From Alcaligenes faecalis (GTDB lineage Bacteria > Pseudomonadota > Gammaproteobacteria > Burkholderiales > Burkholderiaceae_B), in the NCBI RefSeq assembly GCF_002443155.1, contig NZ_CP023667.1:1736001-1800000 (forward strand): DNA of 64,000 nt. Direction: 5' to 3'. The notes under the pieces were generated by a model. It saw nothing but the letters and a program-made list of their open reading frames with translations. It ran no database searches and was not told the DNA's origin. The position numbers and the translations under genes are program-made. Positions within the stretch are counted from its first letter, which is position 1; the number at the start of each line of letters is the position of its first letter. Of the stretch, positions 25,907 to 36,558 are shown piece after piece.

Positions 25907-26992
25907 TCAGGCCTCGATACGCAAGCCCGTATCACGATCGAACCAGTGCAAAGGGTGGGGCGGCATGTAACCGATCTGGATAGCCTCGCCAATTTGAATC
26001 GGGTATTCCCGGGTCTGCTCAATCGGACAGCGCACGATAATGCGGTAATCGCCACAACCCAAGTGCAGCAGTTGCTCGGAGCCCAGAATTTCCACCATTT
26101 CCACCTGCGTGGTCACACCGGGCACATGCAGCTTGATGTGCTCTGGTCGTATACCCAGGAACACCTTGCGACCACGTACCGCGGCAGGCACCATCTCCGG
26201 GCCAAACTGTACAGGCTGACCATTGTCCTGCTTGATCTGGCCTTGCTCATCGACCTGCACAGGCAGCAAATTCATGGGCGGTGAACCGATGAACGTGGCC
26301 ACAAAGACAGAAGCAGGCTTTTCGAACACCTCGGCCGGTGTGCCAATCTGCTCGGGCATGCCCTGATTCATCACAATCATGCGCTCGGCCAAGGTCATGG
26401 CTTCAATCTGATCGTGTGTGACGTACAGGCTGGTGGTTTTCAGGCGGCGATGCAGTTTCTGAATTTCCAGACGCATCTGTACCCGCAGTTTGGCATCCAG
26501 ATTGGACAGGGGCTCGTCAAACAAGAACACCTTGGGCTCACGCACAATCGCACGGCCCATGGCAACACGCTGACGCTGACCACCCGACAGTTGCCCAGGA
26601 CGACGCTCCAGCAGGGCACCCAATTCCAGAATCGCAGCGGCGGCATTGACCCTTTGCTTGATTTCATCCTTGGAGAACTTCCGGATCTTCAAGCCATACG
26701 CCATATTGTCAAAGACCGACATATGGGGGTAGAGCGCATAGTTCTGAAACACCATGGCAATATCGCGTTCCGCCGGTTCCAGATCATTGACCACTTTGCC
26801 GTCAATCAGCACCTGACCCGCGGTGACGGATTCCAGACCCGCCACCATACGCATCAAGGTCGATTTACCGCATCCAGAGGGGCCCACAATCACCACGAAC
26901 TCACCGTCCTTCACGTCCACATCAATGCCGTGAATAACGACCGTCCCGTTTGGGTAGGTTTTCTTGACGCCTTCAAATCGTAAGCTAGCCAT
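25907..26992 (-). CDS. ugpC: UgpC, glycerol-3-phosphate ABC transporter ATP-binding subunit
   Basis: The 361-residue ATPase is of the MalK/UgpC type. Walker A is GPSGCGKST, the Q-loop is [14 protein letters not shown], the signature [14 protein letters not shown] and Walker [19 protein letters not shown]-terminal TOBE regulatory domain of about 120 residues follows, ending [14 protein letters not shown]. It is the last gene of ugpBAEC and lies 20 bp after ugpE. It powers uptake of sn-glycerol-3-phosphate and glycerophosphodiesters. Confidence 0.94.
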   Translation of the reverse strand: MASLRFEGVKKTYPNGTVVIHGIDVDVKDGEFVVIVGPSGCGKSTLMRMVAGLESVTAGQVLIDGKVVNDLEPAERDIAMVFQNYALYPHMSVFDNMAYGLKIRKFSKDEIKQRVNAAAAILELGALLERRPGQLSGGQRQRVAMGRAIVREPKVFLFDEPLSNLDAKLRVQMRLEIQKLHRRLKTTSLYVTHDQIEAMTLAERMIVMNQGMPEQIGTPAEVFEKPASVFVATFIGSPPMNLLPVQVDEQGQIKQDNGQPVQFGPEMVPAAVRGRKVFLGIRPEHIKLHVPGVTTQVEMVEILGSEQLLHLGCGDYRIIVRCPIEQTREYPIQIGEAIQIGYMPPHPLHWFDRDTGLRIEA

Positions 26993-27012
26993 TCAATAAA
27001 GCCTGTAGAGAA

Positions 27013-27855
27013 TTACTTTTCAGAGTCGATGAGACCTTTGACGAACCACTTTTGCATCAGCATCACCACCAGGGCAGGCGGGATCATGGCCAAAAGGGCC
27101 GTTGCCATCACCACGTTCCACTCGGTCACGCTGTCACCACCGGAAATCATGCGCCGGATACCGACCACAATCGGGTACATATCCTCCTTGGTGGTAATGA
27201 TCAGCGGCCACAAATACTGGTTCCAGCCGTAGATAAACTGAATCACAAACAGAGCGGCTATGCTGGTCTTGGACAAAGGCAGCAAAACGTCTTTAAAAAA
27301 CCGCATCGGGCCAGCGCCATCAATACGGGCAGCCTCGATCAATTCATCGGGCACCGTCAGAAAGAACTGACGAAACAGGAAGGTAGCGGTTGCAGAGGCG
27401 ATCAGGGGCAGGATCAGGCCCCCGTAGCTGTCAAGCAACTGCAGGTCCGCCACGACCTTGTATGTGGGCATGATGCGCACTTCCACCGGCAGCATCAGGG
27501 TGATGAAAATCATCCAGAAAAACAGCATGCGGAAAGGGAAGCGGAAATACACCACCGCAAAGGCCGAGAGCATGGAAATAATGATCTTGCCAACCGCAAT
27601 GCCCAGCGCCATCACCATGCTGACCAGCAACATGCGCCCCACCGGCGGAGAGTTGGTAGCCGTACCCTGCAAGGCGGTGATGTAGTTCTCCACCATGTGC
27701 GAGCCCGGCCACAGCGACATGGGCGCGCGGGCCACTTCTGCGCTGGTCTGGGTGGAAGCCACAAAGGTGATGTACAGGGGCAGGGCGATCACGATCACAC
27801 CCAGAATCAGGGTCAGATGCGTGAAAAAATCAAGAATAGGGCGTCGTTCAACCAT
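27013..27855 (-). CDS. ugpE: UgpE, glycerol-3-phosphate ABC transporter permease
   Basis: A 280-residue inner-membrane permease with six hydrophobic segments and the EAA loop [21 protein letters not shown], the MalG-type signature. The N-terminus [20 protein letters not shown] and C-terminal [16 protein letters not shown] match UgpE. It pairs with UgpA to form the channel. It is 21 bp downstream of ugpA and 20 bp upstream of ugpC in one operon. Confidence 0.95.
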   Translation of the reverse strand: MVERRPILDFFTHLTLILGVIVIALPLYITFVASTQTSAEVARAPMSLWPGSHMVENYITALQGTATNSPPVGRMLLVSMVMALGIAVGKIIISMLSAFAVVYFRFPFRMLFFWMIFITLMLPVEVRIMPTYKVVADLQLLDSYGGLILPLIASATATFLFRQFFLTVPDELIEAARIDGAGPMRFFKDVLLPLSKTSIAALFVIQFIYGWNQYLWPLIITTKEDMYPIVVGIRRMISGGDSVTEWNVVMATALLAMIPPALVVMLMQKWFVKGLIDSEK

Positions 27856-27876
27856 GACTGTGTTCCTTGCTGCGCA

Positions 27877-28761
27877 TCAGCTGTACGTCACTTTGCGATC
27901 AATATAGCGGAACTGAATCACCGTCAGCGCCACAACCACGGCCATCAGCACCACAGACTGGGCAGCTGAAGAACCAATATCCAGGCCACGGAAACCCGTG
28001 TTGTAGACACGGTAAACCAGAATCGAGGTGGCTTCGCCCGGCCCGCCCTGACTGACCACATCAATAATGGCGAAGGTGTCAAAGAAGGCATAAATAATGT
28101 TCACGACCAGCAGGAAGAAGGTCGTGGGGGCCAGCAAAGGAAACACAATGCCCCAGAAACGGCGCATGGGACCGGCACCATCCATGGCCGCGGCTTCAAT
28201 CAAGGAGCGCGGAATGGCTTGCAGGCCGGCCAGGAAAAACAGGAAATTGTAGGAGATCTGCTTCCAGACCGAAGCGATCACCACCAGCAACATGGCGTCA
28301 TTGCCATTCAAGCGTGGATTCCACTGAATGCCATGCTCCAGCAGGAACACGGCCACAATCCCCACGGAAGGGGAAAACAGGAACAACCACAGCACCCCGG
28401 CTACCGCCGTTGCCACGGCATATGGCCAGATCAGCAAGCTGCGGTACAGCAGGGCACCCCGTATCACCCGGTTCGCCATCACGGCCAGGACCAGCGCCAC
28501 CACCAGGCCCAGTACCGACACGGCAAGCGAAAATACTGCCGTCGTCTTGAACGAGGCCATATATTCCGAGCTGCTGAACAGCTCGGCAAAATTGTCCAGG
28601 CCGACAAACTGCGAAGACAGGCCAAAGGGATCTTCCAAATGAAAAGCCTGCCACAGCGCTTGTCCGGCAGGCAGGAAAAAGAAGATCAGGGTAATGGCTA
28701 GCTGCGGAGCAAGTAGCAAATAGGGCAGTGTCTTATGACGAAAGACGACACGTTTTTCCAT
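27877..28761 (-). CDS. ugpA: UgpA, glycerol-3-phosphate ABC transporter permease
   Basis: The 294-residue MalF-type permease has six membrane segments, starting with [20 protein letters not shown]. The EAA loop is [21 protein letters not shown]. It forms a heterodimer with UgpE. It follows ugpB after 180 bp, the only sizeable gap in the operon, which may reflect lower expression of the membrane components than of the binding protein. Confidence 0.95.
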   Translation of the reverse strand: MEKRVVFRHKTLPYLLLAPQLAITLIFFFLPAGQALWQAFHLEDPFGLSSQFVGLDNFAELFSSSEYMASFKTTAVFSLAVSVLGLVVALVLAVMANRVIRGALLYRSLLIWPYAVATAVAGVLWLFLFSPSVGIVAVFLLEHGIQWNPRLNGNDAMLLVVIASVWKQISYNFLFFLAGLQAIPRSLIEAAAMDGAGPMRRFWGIVFPLLAPTTFFLLVVNIIYAFFDTFAIIDVVSQGGPGEATSILVYRVYNTGFRGLDIGSSAAQSVVLMAVVVALTVIQFRYIDRKVTYS

Positions 28762-28941
28762 AGGTTTGCGCGCAATGGGAAGGGAGCGCCACCATCAGGG
28801 TGGACAGACTTCTAGTGAAACGAAAAGCGTATGAGCGGCTTGGACAAGATGGTGACAGTTTGCTGGCCTGAGGCCAAGACAAGACGCCGTCCGCACACTC
28901 ATACGCTCGATTGTAAACCACCCGCGCAAGGCGGGCCGGGC

Positions 28942-30249
28942 TTACTTCACGCTCTTTTCAAAGCGCTCCAGCAGTTCGTTGCCACGACTTTGCATGGCTT
29001 TCAAACCTTCTTCAGGGGTGACTTTGCCAGCAAAAATCTGTTCCATCACACCGTCTTCGATGTCACGAATCTGCGGCAAGGAACCCAGGCGAATACCACG
29101 CGAGTTCTCGGTGGTGCTGGCGTCCAGCTGTTTAACGGCAACGTCTGCGCCCACGTTCTTGGCGTAGAAATCGGAGTCCTTGGTCTTTTCAAAGCCTGCT
29201 TTAGTCACAGGCACATAGCCGGTGTCCTGGTGCCAGGCCGCCGCTTGCTCAGGGCTGGAGATAAAGTGGAAGAATTCGGTCACGCCCTTGTAGACATCAT
29301 CCGATTTCTTGGCAAAGACCCACAGGGAAGCACCACCAATGATGGAGTTCTGAGGCGCGCCCTGTACATCGCTGTAGTAGGGCAGGCTGCTGGTGCCAAA
29401 TTCAAATTCGCCGGTTTTGATGATGTTGGCACGGTTACCGCTTGAGCCGGTAAACATGCCGCATTTGCCGCTGGTAAACAGGGCATTGGCCGTATCACCA
29501 CGACCACCGTAGGAGAAGGAGCCGTCCTTGGACATATCCGCCAGGAAGGTCATGTGCTTCAGGAACAGCGGGTTATCCAGTTGCAGGCGGGCGCTGGGGC
29601 CACCAAAGCCGTTGTTCTCGCTGGCAAAGGGAATGTTGTGCCAGGCCGCAAAGTTCTCCAGCAAAATCCACGAGGGCCAGGAAGAGGTGTAACCACATTC
29701 CTGGCCGGACTCACGCAGCTTCTTGGCAGCTTCGTGCAGTTCCTGCCAGGTCTTGGGTGGTTTCTCGGCATCCAGCCCAGCCTTCTTGAAGGCGTCCTTG
29801 TTGTAGTACAGCACCGGGGTGGAGCTGTTAAAAGGCATGGAAATCAGCTTGCCTTCGTTGGAAGAGTAGTAACCGGCAACCGCACCCAGAAAATCACCAG
29901 GATTGATGGGCTTGCCCACTTTCTCCGACATTTCCTGCACAGGCTGGATAGCGCCCTTGGCCGCCATCATGGTGGCGGTACCCACCTCGAATACTTGGAG
30001 AATATCGGGGGCATTGCCGGCACGGAAAGCGGCGACACCGGCGTTCATGGACTCGCCATAGTTGCCTTTATACGAAGCTTTAACCTGGTAGTCCGACTGA
30101 GATGCGTTAAAGTCTTTGACTAATGCATTAACCCGTTCGCCCAAGGCTCCTTCCATTGAATGCCAGAACTGAATTTCTGTGGCCGCTTGCGCAGTGCCGA
30201 TAGAAGCAATCAGACCGGCTAGAGACAGAGCAAATAGTTTTGTTCGCAT
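28942..30249 (-). CDS. ugpB: UgpB, periplasmic glycerol-3-phosphate-binding protein
   Basis: A 435-residue type II binding protein with a Sec signal (MRTKLFALSLAGLIASIG, cleavage after AQA-A). The mature N-terminus TEIQFWHSMEGALGERVNAL and the segments MMAAKGAIQPVQEMSE and PFNSSTPVLYYNKDAF are UgpB features. GGAGAAAGCCTG precedes the ATG. It captures glycerol-3-phosphate, a phosphate and carbon source. A Pho box lies about 60 bp upstream on the same strand. Confidence 0.95.
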   Translation of the reverse strand: MRTKLFALSLAGLIASIGTAQAATEIQFWHSMEGALGERVNALVKDFNASQSDYQVKASYKGNYGESMNAGVAAFRAGNAPDILQVFEVGTATMMAAKGAIQPVQEMSEKVGKPINPGDFLGAVAGYYSSNEGKLISMPFNSSTPVLYYNKDAFKKAGLDAEKPPKTWQELHEAAKKLRESGQECGYTSSWPSWILLENFAAWHNIPFASENNGFGGPSARLQLDNPLFLKHMTFLADMSKDGSFSYGGRGDTANALFTSGKCGMFTGSSGNRANIIKTGEFEFGTSSLPYYSDVQGAPQNSIIGGASLWVFAKKSDDVYKGVTEFFHFISSPEQAAAWHQDTGYVPVTKAGFEKTKDSDFYAKNVGADVAVKQLDASTTENSRGIRLGSLPQIRDIEDGVMEQIFAGKVTPEEGLKAMQSRGNELLERFEKSVK

Positions 30250-30306
30250 CAGGCTTTCTCCTGTATAAAAGGTGCCGCTAAGGTGTAGCAGGTTTTAAAA
30301 CTCAAG

Positions 30307-30327
30307 CTTATGACTTGTTTATGACGC
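30307..30327 (-). promoter_or_regulatory. Pho box upstream of ugpB
   Basis: Read on the - strand, GCGTCATAAACAAGTCAT gives two 7-bp GTCAT-ended half-sites separated by AAAC, matching the PhoB layout CTGTCAT-N4-CTGTCAT. It lies 58 bp before the ugpB start, with an AT-rich TTTTAAAAC suitable for a -10 downstream. PhoB induction of ugp at low phosphate is established in enterobacteria. Confidence 0.65.
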
Positions 30328-30356
30328 TCTCGTGAATGTATCCATGGGAGCGTCAT
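30321..30356. repeat. Inverted repeat in the ugpB-proC intergenic region
   Basis: ATGACGCTC (30321-30329) and GAGCGTCAT (30348-30356) are perfect 9-bp arms with an 18-bp spacer. The left arm overlaps the ugpB Pho box, so the repeat may present a second GCGTCAT half-site facing proC. Confidence 0.5.
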
Positions 30357-30427
30357 ATAAGCAATGACTAATTACCCTCAAACGCTAAGAAAACGTGTCA
30401 GAGGACAGATTTTTAATGGGAGCGATG

Positions 30428-31267
30428 ATGAATCCACACGATACCTCTTTTAAGCTGGCGTTTATTGGCGCGGGCAATATGGCCAGTGCCCTGGCTGCCG
30501 GTTTGATTGGGAAACGCTGCGGCGGCTCGGACGTTCTGGCGATTGATATTTACCCGCCAGCCCTGGAGTCGTGGGCCCAGCAAGGTGTACACACCGCGTA
30601 TGAACCCGGCCCGGCCTTGTCCAAGCAGCGTATATGGGTTTTTGCCGTCAAGCCCCAGGTCATGAAAGAAACCGTACTGGCCTGCAAACCCTATCTGCAA
30701 GAGGACACCCTGGTGATCAGCGTGGCTGCTGGCATTCCAGCAACCGCCCTGGCAGACTGGCTGGGCGAACCCGGCAAGCCGTACCAACGTGTGATCCGCT
30801 GCATGCCCAATACCCCGGCCTTTATCGGCTGTGGCATTACCGGCCTGATGGCCCTTGAACAAGTGGATGAAAGCGATAAAGCCATTGCGCAGCAATTGTT
30901 GAAATCCGTTGGAGAAGTGGTCTGGGTTGAAAACGATGCCGCCATTGATGCCGTCACGGCGGTATCGGGCAGCGGTCCAGCTTACGTGTTTTTGTTCATC
31001 GAAGCCTTGATCAAAGCCGGTATTGAACAAGGTTTGTCCCCTGAACAAGCCCGTCAGTTGTCGCTGGCCACCTTGCACGGCGCCACCCAACTGGCCACCC
31101 TGTCGCCAGAAGAGCCTTCAGTCTTGCGCGAGCGCGTTACATCCAAAGGGGGTACAACGGCAGCCGCTTTGAATATCTTTAATGAAGGCGGTTTTACACC
31201 TCTGGTGCAAAAAGCCGTCAATGCCGCCAAAGTACGGGCCGGTGAACTGGCCAAGGAGTTCTCCTGA
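30428..31267 (+). CDS. proC: Pyrroline-5-carboxylate reductase
   Basis: The 279-residue enzyme catalyses the last step of proline synthesis. The Rossmann motif FIGAGNMASALAAGL is at the N-terminus. RCMPNTPAFIGCGITGL, AVSGSGPAYVFLFIEALI and VTSKGGTTAAALNIF are ProC signatures. ATG 30428 has GGGAG 5 nt upstream; an ATG just before (30425) is too close to that site but cannot be excluded. It is divergent from ugpB and appears monocistronic, ending in a terminator at 31330. Confidence 0.95.
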   Translation: MNPHDTSFKLAFIGAGNMASALAAGLIGKRCGGSDVLAIDIYPPALESWAQQGVHTAYEPGPALSKQRIWVFAVKPQVMKETVLACKPYLQEDTLVISVAAGIPATALADWLGEPGKPYQRVIRCMPNTPAFIGCGITGLMALEQVDESDKAIAQQLLKSVGEVVWVENDAAIDAVTAVSGSGPAYVFLFIEALIKAGIEQGLSPEQARQLSLATLHGATQLATLSPEEPSVLRERVTSKGGTTAAALNIFNEGGFTPLVQKAVNAAKVRAGELAKEFS

Positions 31268-31600
31268 CACCGGGATTATTCCCTATAGCATCGCTAAAAA
31301 TTGATATGGCGCAATAAAAAAGCAGTTAAAAAAGAGCAGGGGAGTTTCCAAGGGAGCTCCTCTTTTCTTTTATAAATAAGGCTTTTAGTATGCGGGCGGG
31401 TTTTGGAAACACCCTGTTAACCATGCCGCGTTATTTTAAAAATGAATTGGCGGGGCGCTAGGGCTTATACGAAGTGACAAGTTTTAGGCGGCTCCCCCAA
31501 AATGGGTTCCCCTGGTGCAGAACAATGTAAACCCAAGCTCCAGAACAAGCACTTTCTAAAAAGCAATGCCGGTAGACCCCGGCCTCGGGAGACAGTTGCT
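31268..31600. other. 333 bp intergenic region before the liv operon
   Basis: The first part holds the proC terminator. The remainder has no coding frame that looks real. A short hairpin GCCGG-N6-CCGGC lies at about 31569-31584 just before the ribosome site of the next gene, where it could affect translation or mark a leader structure. The liv operon promoter must lie here but I cannot place it confidently. Confidence 0.5.
31330..31371 (+). terminator. Intrinsic terminator of proC
   Basis: AAAAGAG (31330-31336) pairs with CTCTTTT (31360-31366), with further GGAG/CTCC pairing inside, and TTTTCTTTT follows. The stem is imperfect but well placed, 62 bp past the stop. Confidence 0.6.
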
Positions 31601-32722
31601 ATGACCTTTACTCGACGCTTTACCCCCGCTCTGACCGCTTTGGCCACCGTAATGGCCATGAGCACCGCCTATGCGGCAGAGACCATCAAAATTGGTATTC
31701 CTCAACCCATGACCGGCCCATCCACCCAGTACGGTGACCAGATCCAGGCCGGAGCCTTGACCGCGATTGACGCGATTAACGCAGCCGGGGGTGTCAAAGG
31801 CAAACAGCTGGAAGCCGTCCTGATTGACGATGCATGCGAACCCAAGCAGGCCGTGCCGGCGGCCAACCGCGTGGTGAACTCCGGTGCGAAATTCGCGGTG
31901 GCTCATGCTTGCTCAGGTACCACAGTGCCTGCCGTTAACATTTACGAGCAGGAAGGCATTGTGGCCATTACTCCCGGCGCCACCTCTCCCCTGGTAACCG
32001 ACACCATCAAGCCCCATTACTTTTTCCGCACCATTGGGCGTGACGACCAGCAAGGTCCGTTCGCGGCCGATTACATTGCCGATGTTCTGAAACCCAAGAC
32101 CATTGCCGTGCTGCATGACAAGCAGACTTACGGCTCGGGCGTGGCCACACAAGTGCGTGATGCCCTGAAGAAAAAGAACATGAACATTGTCATGTATGAG
32201 GGTATCAACGTCGGTGACAGCGATTATTCGGCCGTGATCACCAAGCTCAAGGGCGTGAACCCCGATCTGATTTATTTCGGTGGTTACCATGCCGAGCTGG
32301 GCCTGCTGCTGCGTCAGGCTCGCGAGCAAGGCATGACCAACACCTTCATGGGTCCGGAAGGCGTGGCCAACCGTGACCTGGTCGCCATTGCCGGTCCAGC
32401 CGTGGAAGGCTTGCTGGTGACCTTGCCAACCGACTTCACCAAGATGCCGGCCAACAAGGATGTGATGGAAAACTTCAGCAAATACAAGCGCAATCCTAAC
32501 GGGGCCTTTACCTTCCCGGCTTACGCGGCCGTGCAAATTATTGCCGACACCATCAACGCAGTTGGTGAAGATTCGGCCAAGGGAGCCGACTACATGCACG
32601 CAAATGCGTTCAATACCGCCATTGGCAAGGTAGAATACGACGCCAAGGGTGATTTGAAGCATTTCGAATTTGCCGTTTTCAAGTGGGATAAAGAAGGTAA
32701 CTTTGATCTAGTTGAGAAATAA
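31601..32722 (+). CDS. livK: LivJ/LivK branched-chain amino acid binding protein
   Basis: The 373-residue periplasmic protein starts with a signal peptide (MTFTRRFTPALTALATVM, cleavage after AYA-A). Its mature part ETIKIGIPQPMTGPSTQYGD and the segment IDDACEPKQAVPAANR parallel the paralog at 24668 almost motif for motif. CGGGAGACAG precedes the ATG. It heads livKHMGF: permeases and ATPases follow on the same strand. It delivers leucine, isoleucine or valine, or related amino acids, to LivHM. Confidence 0.93.
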   Translation: MTFTRRFTPALTALATVMAMSTAYAAETIKIGIPQPMTGPSTQYGDQIQAGALTAIDAINAAGGVKGKQLEAVLIDDACEPKQAVPAANRVVNSGAKFAVAHACSGTTVPAVNIYEQEGIVAITPGATSPLVTDTIKPHYFFRTIGRDDQQGPFAADYIADVLKPKTIAVLHDKQTYGSGVATQVRDALKKKNMNIVMYEGINVGDSDYSAVITKLKGVNPDLIYFGGYHAELGLLLRQAREQGMTNTFMGPEGVANRDLVAIAGPAVEGLLVTLPTDFTKMPANKDVMENFSKYKRNPNGAFTFPAYAAVQIIADTINAVGEDSAKGADYMHANAFNTAIGKVEYDAKGDLKHFEFAVFKWDKEGNFDLVEK

Positions 32723-32735
32723 GACTGGATGATGT

Positions 32736-32763
32736 GCCCCCGCTCTCTACGAAGAACGGGGGC
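32736..32763 (+). terminator. Attenuator-like hairpin between livK and livH
   Basis: GCCCCCG (32736-32742) and CGGGGGC (32757-32763) form a GC-rich stem followed by ATTGCTTTT rather than a clean T-run. It probably reduces read-through, giving more binding protein than membrane components. Confidence 0.55.
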
Positions 32764-32826
32764 ATTGCTTTTGGATGCCCACAAAGCCTCAGAACAAAAC
32801 GACGGACTCAACGGAAAAAAACAAGC

Positions 32827-33756
32827 ATGTCTGATTTACTCCCTCAGATCGTGCAGCAGCTGTTCAATGGATTATCCTTGGGCGCTATTTATGCACTGAT
32901 CGCCATCGGCTACACAATGGTCTATGGCATTATCGGAATGATTAACTTTGCCCACGGCGAGATCTACATGATCGGCGCGTATGTGGGGCTGGTTACCCTG
33001 ACTGCGATTGGCGTAGGCTCGGGTCTGCCCATCTGGCTGATCATTCTTATCATGTTGCTGGTTGCCATCCTGGTAACCGCGGTTTACGGCTATGCGATTG
33101 AAAAAGTCGCCTATGCGCCGCTGCGTGGCAGCCCTCGGCTGGTCCCGCTGATCTCAGCCATTGGTATGTCCATTTTCTTGCAAAACTGGGTTGCCCTGGG
33201 CCAAGGCGCACGCGATATGGCTGTGCCCACACTGCTGTCCGGCTCCTTCCAGTTCAGCCTGGGCTCAGACGGCTTTACCGTCACCGCGCCTTATTCACGC
33301 GTCATGATTATCGTCGTGACCGTGGTGCTGATGATCATGCTCAGCCTCTATATCAAATACTCGCGTCTGGGTCGCGCCTCGCGTGCATGTTCACAAGACT
33401 TGCGCATGGCCAACCTGCTGGGTATCGACACCAATAAAATCATCTCCTTCACCTTTGTCATCGGCGCCATGCTGGCTGCCGTGGGCGGTGTGCTGATTGC
33501 TACCGCCATTGGCAAGCTGAACCCCTTCATTGGCTTTATCGCCGGCATCAAGGCCTTTACGGCCGCCGTGCTGGGCGGTATTGGCAGCATCCCTGGCGCC
33601 ATGCTGGGCGGTGTCTTGCTGGGTCTGGCAGAAACCTTTGCCGCTGCCTTTATTTCATCGCAGTACAAGGACATCGTGGCCTTTTTACTGTTGGTCTTTA
33701 TCCTGCTGTTCCGCCCAACGGGCCTGCTGGGTAAACCCGAGGTGGAGAAAGTCTAA
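32827..33756 (+). CDS. livH: LivH, branched-chain amino acid ABC permease
   Basis: A 309-residue inner-membrane permease. [20 protein letters not shown] and [20 protein letters not shown] then [14 protein letters not shown] are the classical LivH N-terminus. [16 protein letters not shown] is the cytoplasmic coupling loop. ATG 32827 gives this start. It shares one base with livM (TAATG), so the pair is translationally coupled. Confidence 0.95.
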   Translation: MSDLLPQIVQQLFNGLSLGAIYALIAIGYTMVYGIIGMINFAHGEIYMIGAYVGLVTLTAIGVGSGLPIWLIILIMLLVAILVTAVYGYAIEKVAYAPLRGSPRLVPLISAIGMSIFLQNWVALGQGARDMAVPTLLSGSFQFSLGSDGFTVTAPYSRVMIIVVTVVLMIMLSLYIKYSRLGRASRACSQDLRMANLLGIDTNKIISFTFVIGAMLAAVGGVLIATAIGKLNPFIGFIAGIKAFTAAVLGGIGSIPGAMLGGVLLGLAETFAAAFISSQYKDIVAFLLLVFILLFRPTGLLGKPEVEKV

Positions 33757-34979
33757 TGATGAACCGCTTTAGCAATGCATTTATCGCCGCTGTCTTGGCA
33801 GGCATTATTGTGGCTCCCGTCTTTGGCCTGCAAATTGTGCGCGCCGGGATGAACACCCACCTGGAAAGCGATTGGCAAATCATTCTGATCGGTATGGCAC
33901 TGGTCTTTGTGGTTCAGCTGATCCGTCCTAGCATCAATCGCACCAAGGTACGCGAAAGCCGCTGGACCTTGCCCAAACTGAGCATGCAGCACAAGAAGAT
34001 CCTGCTGTACATCGTGATCGCTTGCGCCGTGGTCTGGCCCTTTTTTGGTGGTCGTGCCCAGGTGGACATCGCCACTCTGGTACTGATTTACATCATGCTT
34101 GGTCTGGGGCTGAACATTGTGGTGGGCTTTGCCGGCCTGCTGGACCTGGGTTTTGTGGGCTTTTACGCCGTGGGTGCCTACACCTACGCCTTGCTCTATC
34201 ACTACGCAGGCTGGGGGTTCTGGGAAGCGCTGCCACTAGCCGGTGGTATGGCTGCCCTGTTTGGCTTCCTGCTGGGTTTCCCCGTGCTGCGTTTGCGTGG
34301 CGATTATCTGGCTATCGTCACCCTCGGTTTTGGTGAAATCATTCGCCTGTTGCTCATCAATATGTATGAGCTGACCGGCGGCCCGGACGGTATTTCCGGC
34401 ATTCCCAAACCAACCGTATTTGGTTTCCCCATGGCGCGCCGTGCACCAGAAGGGCAGACCACGTTCCACGACTTGATGGGCTGGACCTTCAGCAACCAAG
34501 ACGTGGTGGTGTATCTGTACTTGATGGCACTGGCCTTGGCTCTGATTACCTTGCTGGTCTCCAGCCGCGTGGTGCGCATGCCCATTGGCCGTGCCTGGGA
34601 AGCCCTGCGCGAGGACGAGATTGCCTGCCGTTCGCTGGGCCTGAACCCCACCACCATCAAGCTGTCCGCCTTTACCATGGGCGCCATGTTTGCCGGTTTT
34701 GGTGGTGCTTTCTTTGCCGCCCGTCAGGGTCTGGTCAACCCAGAGTCCTTCACCTTTATCGAATCCGCCTTGATCCTGGCCATCGTGGTGCTGGGTGGTA
34801 TGGGTTCACAAATCGGCGTCATTCTGGCGGCCATTGTGCTGACAGTGGTTCCTGAATTGGCCCGAGAGTTCGCGGAGTATCGGATGTTGATTTTTGGTCT
34901 GGTCATGGTGGCCATGATGGTTTGGCGTCCACAGGGCTTGCTGCCTGTGCAACGTCCTCATGTGGAGTTGCGTACATGA
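33756..34979 (+). CDS. livM: LivM, branched-chain amino acid ABC permease
   Basis: The 407-residue permease carries the LivM-specific N-terminal extension, then the core [19 protein letters not shown] and [14 protein letters not shown]. The coupling loop is [20 protein letters not shown]. It forms the channel with LivH. The start overlaps the livH stop, and its own stop overlaps the livG start by 4 bp. Confidence 0.95.
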   Translation: MMNRFSNAFIAAVLAGIIVAPVFGLQIVRAGMNTHLESDWQIILIGMALVFVVQLIRPSINRTKVRESRWTLPKLSMQHKKILLYIVIACAVVWPFFGGRAQVDIATLVLIYIMLGLGLNIVVGFAGLLDLGFVGFYAVGAYTYALLYHYAGWGFWEALPLAGGMAALFGFLLGFPVLRLRGDYLAIVTLGFGEIIRLLLINMYELTGGPDGISGIPKPTVFGFPMARRAPEGQTTFHDLMGWTFSNQDVVVYLYLMALALALITLLVSSRVVRMPIGRAWEALREDEIACRSLGLNPTTIKLSAFTMGAMFAGFGGAFFAARQGLVNPESFTFIESALILAIVVLGGMGSQIGVILAAIVLTVVPELAREFAEYRMLIFGLVMVAMMVWRPQGLLPVQRPHVELRT

Positions 34980-35740
34980 GCCCATTACTCCAAGTATCAG
35001 ACCTGTCGATGCGCTTTGGTGGTTTGCTGGCGGTGGATTCCGTCAGCTTCGATGTGGCTAAAGATGAAGTCTTTGCCATCATTGGCCCCAATGGCGCCGG
35101 TAAAACCACGGTATTTAACTGTGTAGGCGGTTTTTACAAGCCCACGTCCGGTTCCGTCACCCTGGAAGACCAGCCCATTCACGGCTTGTCCAGCCACAAA
35201 GTGGCTCAAAAAGGCCTGGTGCGTACCTTCCAGAACGTGCGCTTGTTCAAGAAACTGACCGTGCTGGAAAATCTGCTGGTCGCCCAGCACAGCCAGCTCA
35301 AGGCCGGCTTTCTGTCCGGCCTGCTGAACCTGTCGCGCTACAAGCAATCTGAAAAAGAGGCCAAAGAACGCGCAGTCACTTGGCTGGACTTCATGGGCCT
35401 GACTGATCTGGCCAACCGTGAAGCGGGCAACCTGGCCTACGGCCACCAGCGCCGCCTGGAAATTGCACGTTGCATGATCACCCAGCCTCGCTTGCTGATG
35501 CTGGACGAGCCTGCAGCGGGCCTGAATCCCCAAGAGAAACGCGACCTTCAAGCGCTGATCGACCAACTGCGCCGCGAATTTGGCGTCGCCGTCCTGCTGA
35601 TCGAGCACGATATGAGTCTGGTTATGGGCGTATCAGACCGGATCCTGGTAATGGAATATGGCAAACCCATTGCCACCGGCCTGCCTGAAGAAGTGCGCAA
35701 TGATCCGCGCGTCATCAAAGCCTATCTGGGGGAAGAATAA
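34976..35740 (+). CDS. livG: LivG, branched-chain amino acid ABC ATPase
   Basis: The 254-residue ATPase has Walker [10 protein letters not shown], signature [15 protein letters not shown] and Walker [17 protein letters not shown], with [20 protein letters not shown] as the Q-loop region. The signature AYGHQ replaces the usual LSGGQ, which is normal for LivG. ATG 34976 overlaps the livM stop as ATGA. Confidence 0.95.
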   Translation: MSPLLQVSDLSMRFGGLLAVDSVSFDVAKDEVFAIIGPNGAGKTTVFNCVGGFYKPTSGSVTLEDQPIHGLSSHKVAQKGLVRTFQNVRLFKKLTVLENLLVAQHSQLKAGFLSGLLNLSRYKQSEKEAKERAVTWLDFMGLTDLANREAGNLAYGHQRRLEIARCMITQPRLLMLDEPAAGLNPQEKRDLQALIDQLRREFGVAVLLIEHDMSLVMGVSDRILVMEYGKPIATGLPEEVRNDPRVIKAYLGEE

Positions 35741-36442
35741 GTGCTGAAGCTGGACTCCGTATCTACCCATTACGGCGCTATTCAGGCGCTGGATCAAGTT
35801 AGCGTGGACGTGAATCAGGGCGAGATCGTCACCCTGATTGGCGCGAACGGCGCTGGCAAAACTACCTTGCTCATGACCGTATGCGGCTCGCCCCGAGCCA
35901 GCTCGGGCAGCATCAGCTTCATGGGCGAGGACATCACCCAAGCCGACACGCACCGCATCATGCGCAAAGGCATCGCCATCTCTCCCGAAGGGCGTCGCGT
36001 CTTTCCAGACCTGACCGTGTCGGAAAACCTGAAGATGGGCGGTTTCTTTCTGAACCGCAGCGAGATCGAAGAAGGGGAGGAGCACGTCTACAAACTGTTC
36101 CCCCGCCTGAAAGAGCGCTCTGCGCAGCGTGCTGGAACCATGTCAGGTGGTGAGCAGCAAATGCTGGCCATCGGCCGCGCCCTGATGAGCAAGCCGTCCT
36201 TGTTGCTGCTGGACGAACCTACGCTGGGCCTGGCCCCGCTGATCATTGCGCAGATTTTTGACATCATCCGCACCATTCGCAATGAAGGCGTAACGGTATT
36301 CCTGGTGGAGCAGAACGCCAACAAGGCCTTGCAAGTTGCAGACCGTGGCTATGTGCTGGAAACCGGGAAAGTGGTGATGCAGGATACCGGCGCCAATCTG
36401 CTGGCGAATCCGGATATTCGGAAGGCGTATTTGGGGGCTTAA
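35741..36442 (+). CDS. livF: LivF, branched-chain amino acid ABC ATPase
   Basis: The 233-residue ATPase begins at GTG 35741, immediately after the livG stop, with GGGGAAGAA upstream. It contains Walker A GANGAGKTT, EGRRVFPDLTVSENLKMG, signature MSGGEQQMLAIGRAL and Walker B LLLLDEPTLGLAP. It pairs with LivG to drive uptake. A strong bidirectional terminator follows. Confidence 0.95.
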   Translation: MLKLDSVSTHYGAIQALDQVSVDVNQGEIVTLIGANGAGKTTLLMTVCGSPRASSGSISFMGEDITQADTHRIMRKGIAISPEGRRVFPDLTVSENLKMGGFFLNRSEIEEGEEHVYKLFPRLKERSAQRAGTMSGGEQQMLAIGRALMSKPSLLLLDEPTLGLAPLIIAQIFDIIRTIRNEGVTVFLVEQNANKALQVADRGYVLETGKVVMQDTGANLLANPDIRKAYLGA

Positions 36443-36513
36443 AAGCCAGCTTATACAGCCTTGAAGTCGTACAGCAGGACGTATCTTTCAAGTACCGCTT
36501 GAATTTATGCGCT

Positions 36514-36558
36514 AAAAAAAACCTGAATCCCAGCTTGCGCTGGATTCAGGTTTTTTTT
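36514..36558. terminator. Terminator of the liv operon
   Basis: A long stem with arms 36520-36534 and 36539-36552 (AACCTGAATCC paired with GGATTCAGGTT plus AGC/GCT, one bulge) is flanked by eight A and eight T, so it works in either direction. Confidence 0.93.
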
